Shown: positions 25,604-34,243 of the stretch, in pieces | Layout of the letters: every line of letters begins with the position of its first letter | Numbering within the stretch: position 1 is the stretch's first letter | Assembly (NCBI RefSeq): GCF_011492945.1 | Contig: NZ_CP045119.1 | Location: forward strand, 1,426,001-1,490,000 | DNA: 64,000 nt | Direction of reading: 5' to 3' | Origin: Rubrobacter tropicus | Lineage (GTDB): Bacteria; Actinomycetota; Rubrobacteria; Rubrobacterales; Rubrobacteraceae | Translations under genes and position numbers: made by a program | The notes under the pieces: model-generated | Database searches by the model: none | What the model was told of the DNA's origin: nothing | Seen by the model: the letters and a program-made list of their open reading frames with translations, nothing else

Positions 25604-27270
25604 CTATTCCTCGGCCTCTTTCCTGATCTCTTCGGCCCTGTCTTTGGCGGCTTCCCTGGCCTCTTTCTGCGCCTCCCTGGCGGCTTCCCTGGCCTCCTTC
25701 TGCGCATCTTTCTGCGCCTCTCCGGCGTCCGCGTTCGGCCGGGCCGAAGCCGAGGCGGAGGCCGGGTCCGCGGAGGCGCCGCCATCAGGCTGCTGGGAGG
25801 CGGAGGCGTCCGACGGGGACGGGGTTGTCGGCGCGGGGCCCGTGCTGAGACCGAGGTTCACGGCCGTGCCCTCTTCGACCTCGCTGCCGGCCGCGATGCC
25901 CTGCTCAAGGACGACCCCCGCGGCGACGTCGCTCGGCACGTCGTAGGTCTCGCCCACCACCAGGCCGGCGTTCGTGAGCTCTGCCTCGGCGTCCGCGAAG
26001 CCCAGATCCCTGACCTCAGGCACGGAGACGGTCCGGGCGCCGGCGCCGACGGTCAGTGTCACGGTCGAGCCCTCGGGAGCCCTCCCGCCGCCGTTGGGGG
26101 ATTGGTCGACCACGACTCCCGAGTCCTCTTCTCCGCTCTGGCGCGTCTGGATCTCCGCCCTGAAGCCGGCGTCCTGGAGGCGCGAGACCGCCTCGTCCCT
26201 CGCAAGCCCTTCCACGGAGGGGACCTCGACGGCCCCGCCCCCTGTCCCCTGACCCTGCGCCAGGGCCCAGCCCATACCGAGCAGGCCCAAAAGCAGGAGG
26301 AGCAGCCCGAGGATCAACGGTCCCCGGGTTCGTCTTCTCCGCGATCGGACCGCGGCCGGCTGGCGGGTGGTCGGGGCGGGCCTGCCGGGTGGGGGCGCCT
26401 TGACGGTCTTCGCCCCTCCCGGCACCGCCGCGACGACGGGCGGCGCCCCGCGCCGCACCCGCAGGAGGTCCTCGGCGAGCTCGTCCGCGTCGGCGTAGCG
26501 GTTGGCCGGGTCCTTGGCCAAAAGCTTCAAGATGACGGCGTTCATGCCGTCGGAGACGTCGGGGTTGAGTTCCCGCGGGGGGCGGGGCACCTCGTTGACG
26601 TGTTTCATGGAGACGGCTATCGGGTTCTCGGCCGTGAAGGGGAGCCTGCCCGTGACGGCCTCGTAGAGGACGACACCCAAAGAGTAGAGGTCACTCTTCG
26701 GGGTCGCCGACTCGCCGAGGGCCTGCTCGGGGACATGTAGCCGGCCGTACCCATCACCGTGCCCGTCTTCGTGTGGGAGTCGGTGGTGGCCGAGGCGGCG
26801 CGGGCGATGCCGAAGTCGGCAACCTTCGCCTCGCCCGAGGCCGTGATCAGGACGTTCTGGGGCTTGATGTCCCGGTGGACCACGCCCCTTGAGTGCGCGA
26901 CCCCCAACGCCCCCGCCACCTGGTAGCCGAACGAGGCCGCGGCCTCCGAGTCGAGCGGGCCGTCCCGAACTATACGGTCCTTGAGGGTGCCGCCGGGGAC
27001 GTACTCCATGGCTATGTACGAGGTGCCATCCTCAGTGTCCCCGCGGTCGTAGACCTGGACGATGTTCGGGTGGGAGAGCCTGGCGGCGCTCAGGGCCTCG
27101 CGCTTGAAACGCTCGGCCGACTCCCTGTCGTTGGCGAACTGGCTCCTGAGCAGCTTCAGGGCGACGTCGCGGCCCAGGGTCATGTCGTGGGCCAGGTACA
27201 CCTCTCCCATGCCCCCGCTGCCCAGAGGTCGCGCGATGTCGTACCGGTTGTCTACGACGCTTCCCTGCAA
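25604..27270 (-). pseudogene. PASTA-domain serine/threonine protein kinase (PknB-like), frame broken once
   Basis: The N-terminal frame shows a full Hanks kinase start: the glycine loop LGSGGMGEVYLA, the ATP lysine in DVALKLL, catalytic HRDIKPQNVL, DFG in VADFGIARA, and MGTAGYMSP. At about 26728 one base is missing; the other frame then continues EQALGESATPKSDLYSLGVVLYEAVTG. After the kinase come a transmembrane helix, two PASTA repeats (VEVPSVEGLARDEAVSRLQD and VPEVRDLGFADAEAELTNAG), and an Ala/Glu/Lys-rich, charged tail with EAREAAREAQKEAREAAKD repeats. PASTA kinases sense peptidoglycan fragments and control growth and division. Repaired length would be about 555 residues. Confidence 0.85.
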
Positions 27271-27420
27271 GTTTCGCTCTCTCTACATCCTGCCTCGAAG
27301 ACGCTGCCTGTGGGCCGCTATTCTACACACCAGACCCGCCCTCTCACGCCGCGGGCAGGGTTAGGCCGGGCCGGGGCGGGGTACGTCTGTCGCGACGGCG
27401 CAAACGACGACGGAGGTAGG

Positions 27421-27666
27421 ATGGGTCAGAGGCGCAGGGGCGACGGGGAAGGGCCCGGTGGCCGCGGTCAGGGCCGCGGGCGCGGCGAAGGACGCGACAG
27501 GCCCGGCGACCGCGGCGGGGCCGGGGACAGGCCCGGCGGGATGGACGATCTCAGGGAGCGCATGCGGGAGCACAGGGAGCGGACGGATGGGCGGCTCGAC
27601 CGCCTGGAGCAGCGCCTGGAGAGGATCGAAGCCCAGCTGGAGCGGCGCTCCGGGGGCGGACAGTAG
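27421..27666 (+). CDS. Small Gly/Arg-rich protein with coiled coil
   Basis: 81 residues from an ATG at 27421. The first half is low complexity: GGRGQGRGRGEGRDRPGDRG. The second half is a coiled coil with heptads, RERMREHRERTDGRLDRLEQRLERIEAQLERR. It looks like a small nucleic-acid- or membrane-associated protein; the function is unknown. It diverges from the kinase gene and lies 20 bases upstream of another hypothetical gene. Base composition alone can produce such frames in GC-rich DNA, so confidence is moderate. Confidence 0.5.
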   Translation: MGQRRRGDGEGPGGRGQGRGRGEGRDRPGDRGGAGDRPGGMDDLRERMREHRERTDGRLDRLEQRLERIEAQLERRSGGGQ

Positions 27667-27686
27667 GCCGGCGGGAGGAGCCGAGT

Positions 27687-28226
27687 TTGTCTGAGAGCGC
27701 GGTACAAGACGCGGCGATGAGGCTGCTGGCGGCGATCCACGACCTCTCCGGCGGCAAGCTCTACGAGCCCGTCCCGGTCGTGGTACCCGGGGAGGCCGAC
27801 AAGGGCGCGGCCCCGAAGGCCGGTATCGACCCGGGATCCACCGAGGACGAGGTCGCCATAAGATACCTCGTGGACCAGGGATACGTCCGGGCCGCGGGCG
27901 ACCCGTCCACCGGCGGCGGGCAGGACTACGAGCTAACGGTGGCGGGCCTGGACCGGGCGCGGCAATACCGCGGCCTCGGGGAACCCGAACGGCCGGAAAG
28001 GGGAGGCATGAGCGACGGGACGCAGAAGATGCTGGTGACGGTGCTTGGCATAGTGGGCTCCCAGATACTGGCCCGCCCGCTGACGAAGTTCATAGGAGAG
28101 CAAATCCCCGAACGCAGGGGCGTCAAAGACGACGTGATGGAAGCGGTCCTCAAGGGCCTCGCCCGCGCCGCGGCCCTCACCATCGCCTCGATAATCGTCC
28201 GGCAGTTGGCCCTCAGGCGCAGGTGA
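27687..28226 (+). CDS. Hypothetical protein with winged-helix-like N-terminus
   Basis: 179 residues from a TTG at 27687 with a GGGAGGAG ribosome site. The N-terminal part, AVQDAAMRLLAAIHDLS...EDEVAIRYLVDQGYVRAA...GGGQDYELTVAGLDRAR, looks like a winged-helix fold. The C-terminal part has two hydrophobic helices (MLVTVLGIVGSQILARPL and ALTIASIIVRQLALRRR). I recognise no family. It follows the small Gly/Arg-rich gene and is followed by a repeat block. Confidence 0.6.
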   Translation: MSESAVQDAAMRLLAAIHDLSGGKLYEPVPVVVPGEADKGAAPKAGIDPGSTEDEVAIRYLVDQGYVRAAGDPSTGGGQDYELTVAGLDRARQYRGLGEPERPERGGMSDGTQKMLVTVLGIVGSQILARPLTKFIGEQIPERRGVKDDVMEAVLKGLARAAALTIASIIVRQLALRRR

Positions 28227-28227
28227 A

Positions 28228-28331
28228 GAAGCTTTCAGCCGTCAGCGCGCTCCGGCCTGGCGGCCTCCGCTCTCAGCCTTCAGCTTTTTTCGGTTTAGCT
28301 GAAGACTGACCGCTGAAAGCTGATAGCTAAA
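28228..28331. repeat. Mosaic TCAGC/CGCT repeat block
   Basis: TCAGCGCGCTCCGGCCTGGC begins a unit whose variable hairpin is GGCCTGGCGGCC, followed by CTCTCAGCCTTCAGC. A mirrored GCTGAAGACTGACCGCTGAA ends just before the ribokinase start. Confidence 0.65.
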
Positions 28332-29234
28332 ATGGCCGACGTTTTCGTGATGGGTTCAATCAACCAGGATCTCGTCTTGAAGGTCGAGCGCCGCGCGAGG
28401 CCGGGCGAGACCGTTACGGACGCCGTGCTCTCTACCCACAACGGGGGTAAGGGGGCGAACCAGGCGGCCGCGGCCGCCCTTCTGGGGGCTTCCGTGGTGT
28501 TTTTGGGACGGGTCGGCGACGATGGGTTCGGCGACCCGCTGGTGCGGGCCCTCGGTGACAAGGGCGTGGATACGAGTCTCGTGGAAGAATCCGAAGGCAC
28601 GTCCACGGGCACGGCCTTCATAACCGTCACGGCGGATGGGGAGAACGCCATCACCGTGGCCCCCGGCGCGAACCGGAGCCTCACCCCGCAAGACGTGGAG
28701 GACGCCAGGGGGGCGATCGGGGGCTCGCGCGTCCTCGTCGCCCAGATGGAGATACCCAGGGAGACGGTCAGGCGGGCCGTGGAGGTGGCCGGGGAGGAGG
28801 GGACGCGCATGCTTATCAACCTGGCGCCGCCCTTCGAGGTGCCCCGGGCCGTGCTGGAGGGCGTGGACCCCCTGGTCGTCAACGAGCACGAAGCCGCTTT
28901 CTTGCTCGGCGAGAAGGTCGAGGGGTGGACGGCGCGTTGGACGCCGCCCGAGGCTGCTCTCGCTCGGCCCGAGGTCAGCCGTCGTCACGGTCGGGCCGAC
29001 GGCGCCGTCCTCGCCGAAAAAGGAGCCACAAGACACGTTCCCGCCCCGCGGGCCGAGGTCGTGGATACCACGGGCGCCGGCGACGCCTTCGTCGGGGCTT
29101 TGGCGTTCCGGCTCGCCAGGGAAGATACGCTGGAACAGGCCGTAGCATACGCCGTCAGGGCCGGCGCCGCCGCCGTTACGAAGGAGGGCGCGCAGGGCGC
29201 CCTGCCCACGCCCGATATTCTGGAGGCTCTATGA
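28332..29234 (+). CDS. rbsK: Ribokinase (PfkB family), with a garbled internal stretch
   Basis: The frame is open for 300 residues and begins ADVFVMGSINQDLVLKVERR, with NGGKGANQAAAAALLGA (the first PfkB signature) and VVDTTGAGDAFVGALAF with the catalytic aspartate (second signature). It phosphorylates ribose at O5. Between residues about 198 and 226 the sequence is unlike the family. Three one-base losses in G runs near 28922, 28952 and 29001 would restore GVDGALDAARG, LLSLGPRSAVVTVGPT and GAVLAEKG. Because the three losses sum to a codon, the frame stays open. The stop overlaps rbsD (ATGA). Confidence 0.85.
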   Translation: MADVFVMGSINQDLVLKVERRARPGETVTDAVLSTHNGGKGANQAAAAALLGASVVFLGRVGDDGFGDPLVRALGDKGVDTSLVEESEGTSTGTAFITVTADGENAITVAPGANRSLTPQDVEDARGAIGGSRVLVAQMEIPRETVRRAVEVAGEEGTRMLINLAPPFEVPRAVLEGVDPLVVNEHEAAFLLGEKVEGWTARWTPPEAALARPEVSRRHGRADGAVLAEKGATRHVPAPRAEVVDTTGAGDAFVGALAFRLAREDTLEQAVAYAVRAGAAAVTKEGAQGALPTPDILEAL

Positions 29235-29617
29235 AGCGCGGGGGCATCATAAACGCGCGGCTCGCAGGGGAGCTTGCCGGGCTCGGGCACACCGATCTGG
29301 TCGTGGTCTGTGATGCGGGGTTTCCGATCCCGCCGGGACCGTCCGTCGTGGACCTCGCCTTCCGCTTCGGCGTGCCGTCCTTCGGGACCGTGCTCTTCGG
29401 TTTGCTCGAAGAGATAGTCGTCGAGGGCGCCACCGCGGCCGAGGAGATCAAGGAAAACCCCGACGCCGGCAATCTCTTGCAGGAGGTACTGCCCGACCTC
29501 GGGCTGGTCTCCCACCACGACCTGAAGCGCATGTCCGCAGGCGCGAAGCTCGTGGTCCGAACCGGCGAGGCGACGCCGTTCTCGAACGTGATCCTGCGCT
29601 GCGGAGTCGCGTTTTAG
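29231..29617 (+). CDS. rbsD: D-ribose pyranase
   Basis: 128 residues from an ATG overlapping the rbsK stop. Conserved RbsD features: MKRGGIINARLAGELAGLGHTD with the histidine that is catalytic in this family, VVCDAGFPIP, and the C-terminal VRTGEATPFSNVILRCGVAF containing the substrate-binding Tyr/Asn region. The enzyme interconverts the pyranose and furanose forms of ribose and so feeds ribokinase, encoded just upstream. No ribose transporter gene is present in the window. Confidence 0.92.
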   Translation: MKRGGIINARLAGELAGLGHTDLVVVCDAGFPIPPGPSVVDLAFRFGVPSFGTVLFGLLEEIVVEGATAAEEIKENPDAGNLLQEVLPDLGLVSHHDLKRMSAGAKLVVRTGEATPFSNVILRCGVAF

Positions 29618-29715
29618 TTGAGAGCTGTCAGCGATCAGCCATCAGCAAAAACCAAGAGCTGAAAGCTGAGAGCGGAGGCCGACAGGCCGTAGCGCGCTGA
29701 CGGCTGTAGCCTGAA
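29618..29715. repeat. Mosaic TCAGC repeat block between convergent genes
   Basis: GAGCTGTCAGCGATCAGCCATCAGC on the left is mirrored by GAGCTGAAAGCTGAGAGCGG on the right, followed by GCGCGCTGACGGCTG. It lies between convergent rbsD and the methyltransferase gene. Confidence 0.6.
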
Positions 29716-29718
29716 ACC

Positions 29719-30546
29719 TTACCGGCGCGTGGCCGCGGCGAAGAAGACGGCGCCGTGGGTCTCCAATGGGTCCGGTTCGAAGCCGGCGGTGTCCAGGAGT
29801 TCTGTGAGTTCTTCTGGATCGAAGAACTGGATGCCGCCCGTGGAGAGGAAGCGCTGGAGACGGCGGCCGTTCGGGGTCGTGGCTTTGAGGATGCCCATGA
29901 CGGCGAGCCGGCCGCCGGGTTCGAGGGCGCGGCGGGTCTCGCGCAGGACGCGGGCCGGGTCTCCCAGCTCGTTCAGGGTGCCGCCGCAGACGGCGCCCGT
30001 CATGCAGGCGTCAGCGAAGGGGAGCGAGGCCGCGTCGGCCCGGACAAAAGAGGGGGAGACGCCGGAGTTCCGGGCGCGGCGGGCGGCCTCTTTCAGCATG
30101 GATGGGGAGATGTCGAGCCCGACCACGTCCCCCGAGTCGCCCAGGGCGCGGGCCAAATTTCGGGTGTAGAGGCCCGCCGAGCAACCGAGGTCGAGGTAGA
30201 GGCCGCCGCGATCGAGGCCTGCCTTTTCGGCGATGATCCCCAGCTCGCGTTCGTTCGGGAAGTCTTCGCCGGTGAGCAGGTTCAGGGAACGGACCCTCCA
30301 CAGCGGCTCGTAGCCGCGCCCGGCGCCCGGGAGGAAGTTGGTCAGGTTCGCCACGTTGCTCCCGCCGAGGCTTCCCTTGAGGAGGTCCAGGTAGCCGTTC
30401 TTTACGGGGTAGGTCTCGCCGGTGGCGGGGAGTCGGGTCCTGCCCGACAGGATCACTCCGTTCTCCTCGACCCCCTCGTCGTAGACGAGGCCCGGTTCGT
30501 CGGCCGGTCGGGGCCTGACGAGGGGAAGGAGGGAGCGGCGGAACAT
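29719..30546 (-). CDS. Class I SAM-dependent methyltransferase
   Basis: 275 residues. After a 50-residue N-terminal segment with a conserved-looking NGYLDLL block, the SAM site is GGLYLDLGCSAGLYTRNLAR (motif I) with the acidic residue in VVGLDISPSMLKEA, then FVRADAASLPFAD (motif II) and LNELGDPARVLRETRRALEPGGRLAVMG. It resembles the UbiE/Methyltransf_11 class. The methyl acceptor is unknown. The start codon directly follows the stop of the upstream flavin reductase gene, so they form an operon. Confidence 0.85.
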   Translation of the reverse strand: MFRRSLLPLVRPRPADEPGLVYDEGVEENGVILSGRTRLPATGETYPVKNGYLDLLKGSLGGSNVANLTNFLPGAGRGYEPLWRVRSLNLLTGEDFPNERELGIIAEKAGLDRGGLYLDLGCSAGLYTRNLARALGDSGDVVGLDISPSMLKEAARRARNSGVSPSFVRADAASLPFADACMTGAVCGGTLNELGDPARVLRETRRALEPGGRLAVMGILKATTPNGRRLQRFLSTGGIQFFDPEELTELLDTAGFEPDPLETHGAVFFAAATRR

Positions 30547-31170
30547 CTAGCGGCGGCTTCGGCGGCCGATGCGGGCGTCGAAGCCCCTGACGGAGTCCAT
30601 GAAGGCCCCCGTCTCTTCCGCCCGCGCCCTGGAGGAGAGCGTCGGGTAGTCTCCCTCGTGGAAGACGAGCGGGCCCTTGCGCGTGTCACCGAGCTTCACC
30701 CCGACCACGCGCCCCAGGAAGAGGTCGTGGTCGCCCCCGGCGTAGACCTCGGCCAACTCGCACTCGATGGCGGCCAGGGCCCCGGCCGCGAGCGGGTCTC
30801 CCGTAGAGCCGTACCCGCCGCCGAGGGAGTGCTCGGCCTGCGGGCCGCTCGACCGTTCGGGCGAGGAGAAGAGCCTGGAGAGGCCCTCCTGGTCGTCGGC
30901 GAGCAGGCTGACGGCGAAGTGGCCCTCCTCCCTGATGCGGCCGTTGAGCCGCGCGTCTTTGTGGACGCTGACCAGGAAGAGCAGCGGATCCAGGGAGACC
31001 GAGACCACGGCGTTCGCCGTCATGCCCTCGGCCCGCTCCCCTTGCCCGCTGGTCACGACCGTCACCCCGGTCGGGAAGTGGCCCATGGCCTTCCTGAGCG
31101 CGTCGGCATCGGCCCCGAGCGTCTCCCAGGGATATTCGTTTCCTGCTCTGTGACGGCCCTCGGGCGGCAT
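30547..31170 (-). CDS. Flavin reductase-like (FMN-binding) protein
   Basis: 207 residues from an ATG at 31170 with an AAGGGA ribosome site. The split-barrel fold is indicated by LRKAMGHFPTGVTVVTSG...GMTANAVVSVSLDPLLFLVSV, the flavin-reductase hallmark, followed by FAVSLLADDQEGLSRLFSS and ALAAIECELAEVYAGGDHDLFLGRVVGV with the conserved histidine. These enzymes use NAD(P)H to reduce free flavin, often for a partner monooxygenase. No oxygenase gene is adjacent. Longer frames upstream of the ATG overlap the hydrolase gene and are not credible. Confidence 0.88.
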   Translation of the reverse strand: MPPEGRHRAGNEYPWETLGADADALRKAMGHFPTGVTVVTSGQGERAEGMTANAVVSVSLDPLLFLVSVHKDARLNGRIREEGHFAVSLLADDQEGLSRLFSSPERSSGPQAEHSLGGGYGSTGDPLAAGALAAIECELAEVYAGGDHDLFLGRVVGVKLGDTRKGPLVFHEGDYPTLSSRARAEETGAFMDSVRGFDARIGRRSRR

Positions 31171-31207
31171 CTGGTTCCCTTCTCTTCTGCCGAACTTCTG
31201 GAGGCTA

Positions 31208-31923
31208 CTACGCGCCCGCCCCTCCCACAAGGAAACCCCTCGCAAGCAGCTCCTCCGGCCACCACCCCGCCACGGTCTCCGCGTCCGACCCGTACCAGCG
31301 CCCCAGCCTGCGGTTGTGGTGGACTCCCTCCAAGACCAGCGTCTTCGAACCGGGCAGCAAGGCCGCCTCCACGGGCACGACGCCGTCCCCCATGGTCCTC
31401 CCGTCCTCGACGAAGCCCTCGTAGCGCCGGCGGGCCTTCTTGGAGGAGGCCCCGTCCGCCGCGGCGCCGGCCACTGAGAGGTAGCGCAGGCCAGAGCCCT
31501 CATGGAGGGCGCCGGGAAAGAGGTCGTTTACGCGCGAGATCGGCCCCGCAAACCTTCCGCCGGGCGGGGAAGCGTGGGGCGTGCCGAGCGTGATCAGGCG
31601 CGACACCCGCCGGTGCCCCGAATACCGCCGTCCCCCGTAAGGCGGCTCCCCCCGATAAATACCCGGCAGGCCAACCCCCGGCCGAATGCCCGACAAGCAC
31701 CACCTTCTTCGCCCCGCTCTCGAGCAAAGCCCGGTCCACCGCCCCGGCCACCTCGAACACCAACTGCCCGAACCCCGGTAATACCCCGCAACCCAATCCA
31801 GCGGCGTTATCGGGGCGACGTGCACCCCCGCCCCGACATCCCGCCCAACACGTCAGCCAACCCCCGGTAACTCCCCGGCCACTGCGTAACACCACCCACG
31901 ATAACGACAGGCTCGACAGGCAT
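31208..31923 (-). pseudogene. Alpha/beta hydrolase (lipase-like), frame broken four times
   Basis: From ATG 31923 the protein starts PVVIVGGVTQWPGSYRGLADVL. The nucleophile elbow GHSAGG, preceded by ESGAKKVVLV, lies in one frame; LACRVFIGG in a second; and PPYGGRR...VSRLITLGTPHASPPGG in a third. Restoring one base at G runs near 31831, 31773, 31675 and 31648 gives one continuous protein of about 239 residues ending GFLVGGAGA. The C-terminal half, including a TMGDGVVPVEAALLPG acid-region motif and the VHHNRRLG histidine, is intact. The family includes membrane-associated lipases and esterases. Conservation outside the breaks is high, so assembly error is likely. Confidence 0.75.
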
Positions 31924-31934
31924 ACCAGCAGTAT

Positions 31935-32095
31935 ATCTAGAAAGCTGGTCAGCCCGTCAGCACGCGTCGGGCCTTGCGGCCCTCGCTCTCAGCCCGTCAG
32001 CCAAAACAAAAAAGCTGGAATGCTGACAGGCTGACGAGCGGAGGCGAAGCCGGAGCGTGCTGAAAGCCTGCGTAGCAGGCGTGCTGACGGGCTTC
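31935..32095. repeat. Mosaic TCAGC/CGCT repeat block
   Basis: TCAGCACGCGTCGGGCCTTG holds the variable hairpin GGGCCTTGCGGCCC, followed by CTCTCAGCCCGTCAGCC. The mirror half reads GAGCGGAGGCGAAGCCGGAG, then GTGCTGAAAGCCTGCGTAGC with hairpin GCCTGCGTAGCAGGC. It lies upstream of the hydrolase gene and downstream of MarC. Confidence 0.65.
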
Positions 32096-32711
32096 AGGCC
32101 AAACTGGCCTGAAGCCCGTCCAGTACGAATTGGACGGCCAGCGCCGCGAGGAGGACGCCGAGCACGCGGGAGAGGACGTTGGCGCCGGTCTCGCCGAAGA
32201 GGCCCATGATGCGGGGGGCGAGCAGGAGTGAGAGGAGCGTGAGGAGAAGGACGAAGAGGAGTACGGTGATGAAGACGCCGAGCTCTGCGGGGCTTCTCTC
32301 GCCCGTGTAGAGCAGGACCGTCGTTATGGCGCCCGGGCCGGCGAGAAGCGGGATGGCGAGCGGGAAGACCGAGACGTCCTGGCCGAAGTCGTCCTCCTCC
32401 TGCTCCCGCACCGTCCGCGACCGGAGGCCGGCCGGGCTCGCGAAGACCATGTCGAGCGAGAGGAGGAAGAGGAGCACGCCGCCCGCGATGCGGAACGCCG
32501 GGATGCCTATGCCCAGAGCCGAGAGAAGGACGTCCCCGGCGAGGGCGAAGATCAGGAGGATAATGGTCCCGAGGAAGGTCCCCCTGATGGCCGTCTCCCG
32601 CTTGCGCTTCTGGGGGTAGCCGCGGGTGAGCGCCGCGAAGATGGGGGCAAGCCCTAGCGGGTCGATCACCACCAGCAGCGTTACGAACGAGTTGAATACG
32701 AACTCCGGCAC
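32094..32711 (-). CDS. MarC family integral membrane protein
   Basis: 205 residues with six hydrophobic helices. The start FVFNSFVTLLVVIDPLGLAPIFAAL is the MarC hallmark, with the conserved proline-leucine turn, and SVFPLAIPLLAGPGAITTVLL repeats it in the second half. The protein was once linked with antibiotic resistance but later work did not support that; its transport role is unknown. The gene stands alone between the lipoate ligase gene and a repeat block. Confidence 0.9.
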   Translation of the reverse strand: MPEFVFNSFVTLLVVIDPLGLAPIFAALTRGYPQKRKRETAIRGTFLGTIILLIFALAGDVLLSALGIGIPAFRIAGGVLLFLLSLDMVFASPAGLRSRTVREQEEDDFGQDVSVFPLAIPLLAGPGAITTVLLYTGERSPAELGVFITVLLFVLLLTLLSLLLAPRIMGLFGETGANVLSRVLGVLLAALAVQFVLDGLQASLA

Positions 32712-32725
32712 GGCGAGACTCTACC

Positions 32726-33474
32726 TCACAGCGAAGACCCGGACTCCGGGATGAACCGCCACCTCTCCCGCAGGGCCACGGCCTTCTCCACGGTCCCCGA
32801 ACCCACGGTGCCCTCTTCCGCCCCGTAGCGCCCGCGCACCTCCCGACAAGAGCATCGACCACGTCCGGCACTCCGCGGGCAGATCGGCCACCCCGAGGGC
32901 CGGAACGGCAGACCGAGGCCGCCGTAGAAACGCGCGAGCGCCGCGCGGACGGGTGCCGTGTCTTCCACCAGGATCAGGGCTTCGAGACGCGCCGACCTCC
33001 TGGTCACCCTTTGCGCCAGCCCCGCGTGCTTGACTCCCGCGGCCCGCCGCTCCTCACGGAGTACGCGCCGGGGCAGAACTCCCCATCCACCTCCCCGCCC
33101 TCCGCCTCCACCCCGACCCTCCGGAGTGCCGAAGACACGAGATCCACACCCTCCGCGTACCGTTCGTAGAGCCCGTGCCTGAGGTCTTCCACGGGCACCG
33201 TCAGGGAGAAAGAGAGCGAGCCCTCGTTCGCCGCCACCGCCCCGCCGCCCGAGTTTCGGACGAGGACCGGGAAGCCGAGGTCTTCGACGGACCGCGCGGC
33301 CCGCGCGAAGCCGGGGAGGCGTGTCTCGGGTCTCGTCGCGCCGACGTAGGGGGAGGAGGACCAGATCAGGGCCGTCTGGCCGCGCTCCCCGGATGCCACC
33401 TCCTCCAGCACCGCCTGCTGCAGCCCGAACCCGTCCTCGGGGTTCTCGAAAGCGTCTGCGACCAGGATCTCCAC
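32726..33474 (-). pseudogene. Lipoate-protein ligase A family, frame broken four times
   Basis: The N-terminal 150 residues are intact: TALIWSSSPYVGATRPETRL, the Arg-Arg-like RSVEDLGFPVLVRNSGGGAVAANEG (G-G-G-A-V motif of lipoate/biotin ligases) and DGEFCPGAYSVRSGG. The next block, VKHAGLAQRVTRR with the conserved lysine and the A-Q-R motif, is in another frame, followed by LILVEDTAPVRAALARFYGGLGLPFRPS, VADLPAE, PDVVDALV and a last segment in yet another frame. One-base losses at G runs near 33043, 32891, 32871 and 32842 explain all. It would attach or salvage lipoyl or octanoyl groups on protein. Confidence 0.75.
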
Positions 33475-33528
33475 GGCGCTAACGGGGCGTGGGCACCGCG
33501 AAGTGATGTTCTCCGAACCGAAAATCCA

Positions 33529-33544
33529 CGATGCTAAGATAGCA
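33529..33544 (+). promoter_or_regulatory. Duplicated promoter element upstream of the GNAT gene
   Basis: CGATGCTAAGATAGCA contains a perfect small palindrome TGCTA-AGA-TAGCA and a -10-like TAAGAT. The identical 16 bases occur again at 34158-34173, upstream of the NUDIX gene. This may be a shared promoter with an operator; no good -35 is seen. Confidence 0.45.
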
Positions 33545-33590
33545 GGCGCGGCAGACGCCGGTCTGGATCAGACTCGACCCGAAGGACCCG

Positions 33591-34166
33591 ATGCCAAGCG
33601 ACAGGATACGCCTGATCTCCCCCGAGAAGGTGCTCGAGACGCGGCGTCTTCTCCTCGAACCCCTTACCGCGGCCCACGCCGCCATCCTCTACGAACCCCT
33701 GCTGAACAGCCGGCTCTACACGTTCATTCCGCAGGATCCTCCTGCCTCCGAGCGGGCGCTCGAAGATCGCTACCGGAAGCTGTCCACGCGACGCTCCCCC
33801 GACGGGAGCGAAGCCTGGCTGAATTGGGCCGCGCGCGAAAGGGAGACCGGACGATACGCCGGTACTCTGGAGGCAACGGTGCAGGAGGACGGGGCCGCCT
33901 TTGTCGCCTACATGGTCTTCGTTGCATGTCAGCGGAGGGGCTTCGCGGCGGAGGGTTGCGGACGTCTGCTCGCGCACCTGTTCGATGATTACGGGGTCTC
34001 GGTGGTCGTGGCGGAGATAGACACCCGCAACGCCGCGTCCGTCGCGCTGGTCGAATCCCTCGGCTTCCGGCGGGTCGCCCTCCGGAGGGACGCCGACCAC
34101 TTCAAGGGCGCGTCCAGCGACGAGTACCGCTACGAGCTGGGCCGGCCCGAACACAGGCGATGCTAA
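33591..34166 (+). CDS. GNAT-family N-acetyltransferase
   Basis: 191 residues. The RimJ/RimL-type layout is visible: LETRRLLLEPLTAAHAAILYEPL at the start, a central VAYMVFVACQRRGFAAEGCGRLLAHLF with the Q/R-x-x-G-x-A acetyl-CoA loop, and AEIDTRNAASVALVESLGFRRVAL, typical of the last strand and helix. It would acetylate an amine, possibly a protein N-terminus or an antibiotic; the substrate is unknown. The gene is bracketed by two copies of a 16-base element. An ATG at 33591 has a GAAGGA site. Confidence 0.85.
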   Translation: MPSDRIRLISPEKVLETRRLLLEPLTAAHAAILYEPLLNSRLYTFIPQDPPASERALEDRYRKLSTRRSPDGSEAWLNWAARERETGRYAGTLEATVQEDGAAFVAYMVFVACQRRGFAAEGCGRLLAHLFDDYGVSVVVAEIDTRNAASVALVESLGFRRVALRRDADHFKGASSDEYRYELGRPEHRRC

Positions 34167-34173
34167 GATAGCA
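34158..34173 (+). promoter_or_regulatory. Duplicated promoter element upstream of the NUDIX-cofDCE operon
   Basis: Second perfect copy of CGATGCTAAGATAGCA. It overlaps the stop region of the GNAT gene and would start transcription near 34176, about 70 bases before the NUDIX start. The TGCTA-AGA-TAGCA palindrome could hold a regulator. Confidence 0.45.
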
Positions 34174-34243
34174 ACCCGGAACGGACCAGAGCACGGAGGG
34201 CGATGCTCCAGCATAGAAACGAGACCGCGTGCCCGGAGGCCGC

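Noticed and set aside
26893-27420. N-terminal extension of the small Gly/Arg-rich gene
   Set aside because: The upstream part is the antisense of the kinase gene; the ATG at 27421 is the credible start.
28922-29005. A new insertion domain in ribokinase
   Set aside because: Other frames of the same bases give the expected PfkB sequence, so it is a triple frameshift, not a domain.
29755-31593. 612-codon plus-strand frame over the methyltransferase and flavin reductase
   Set aside because: Both genes on the other strand have clear domains; this frame has none.
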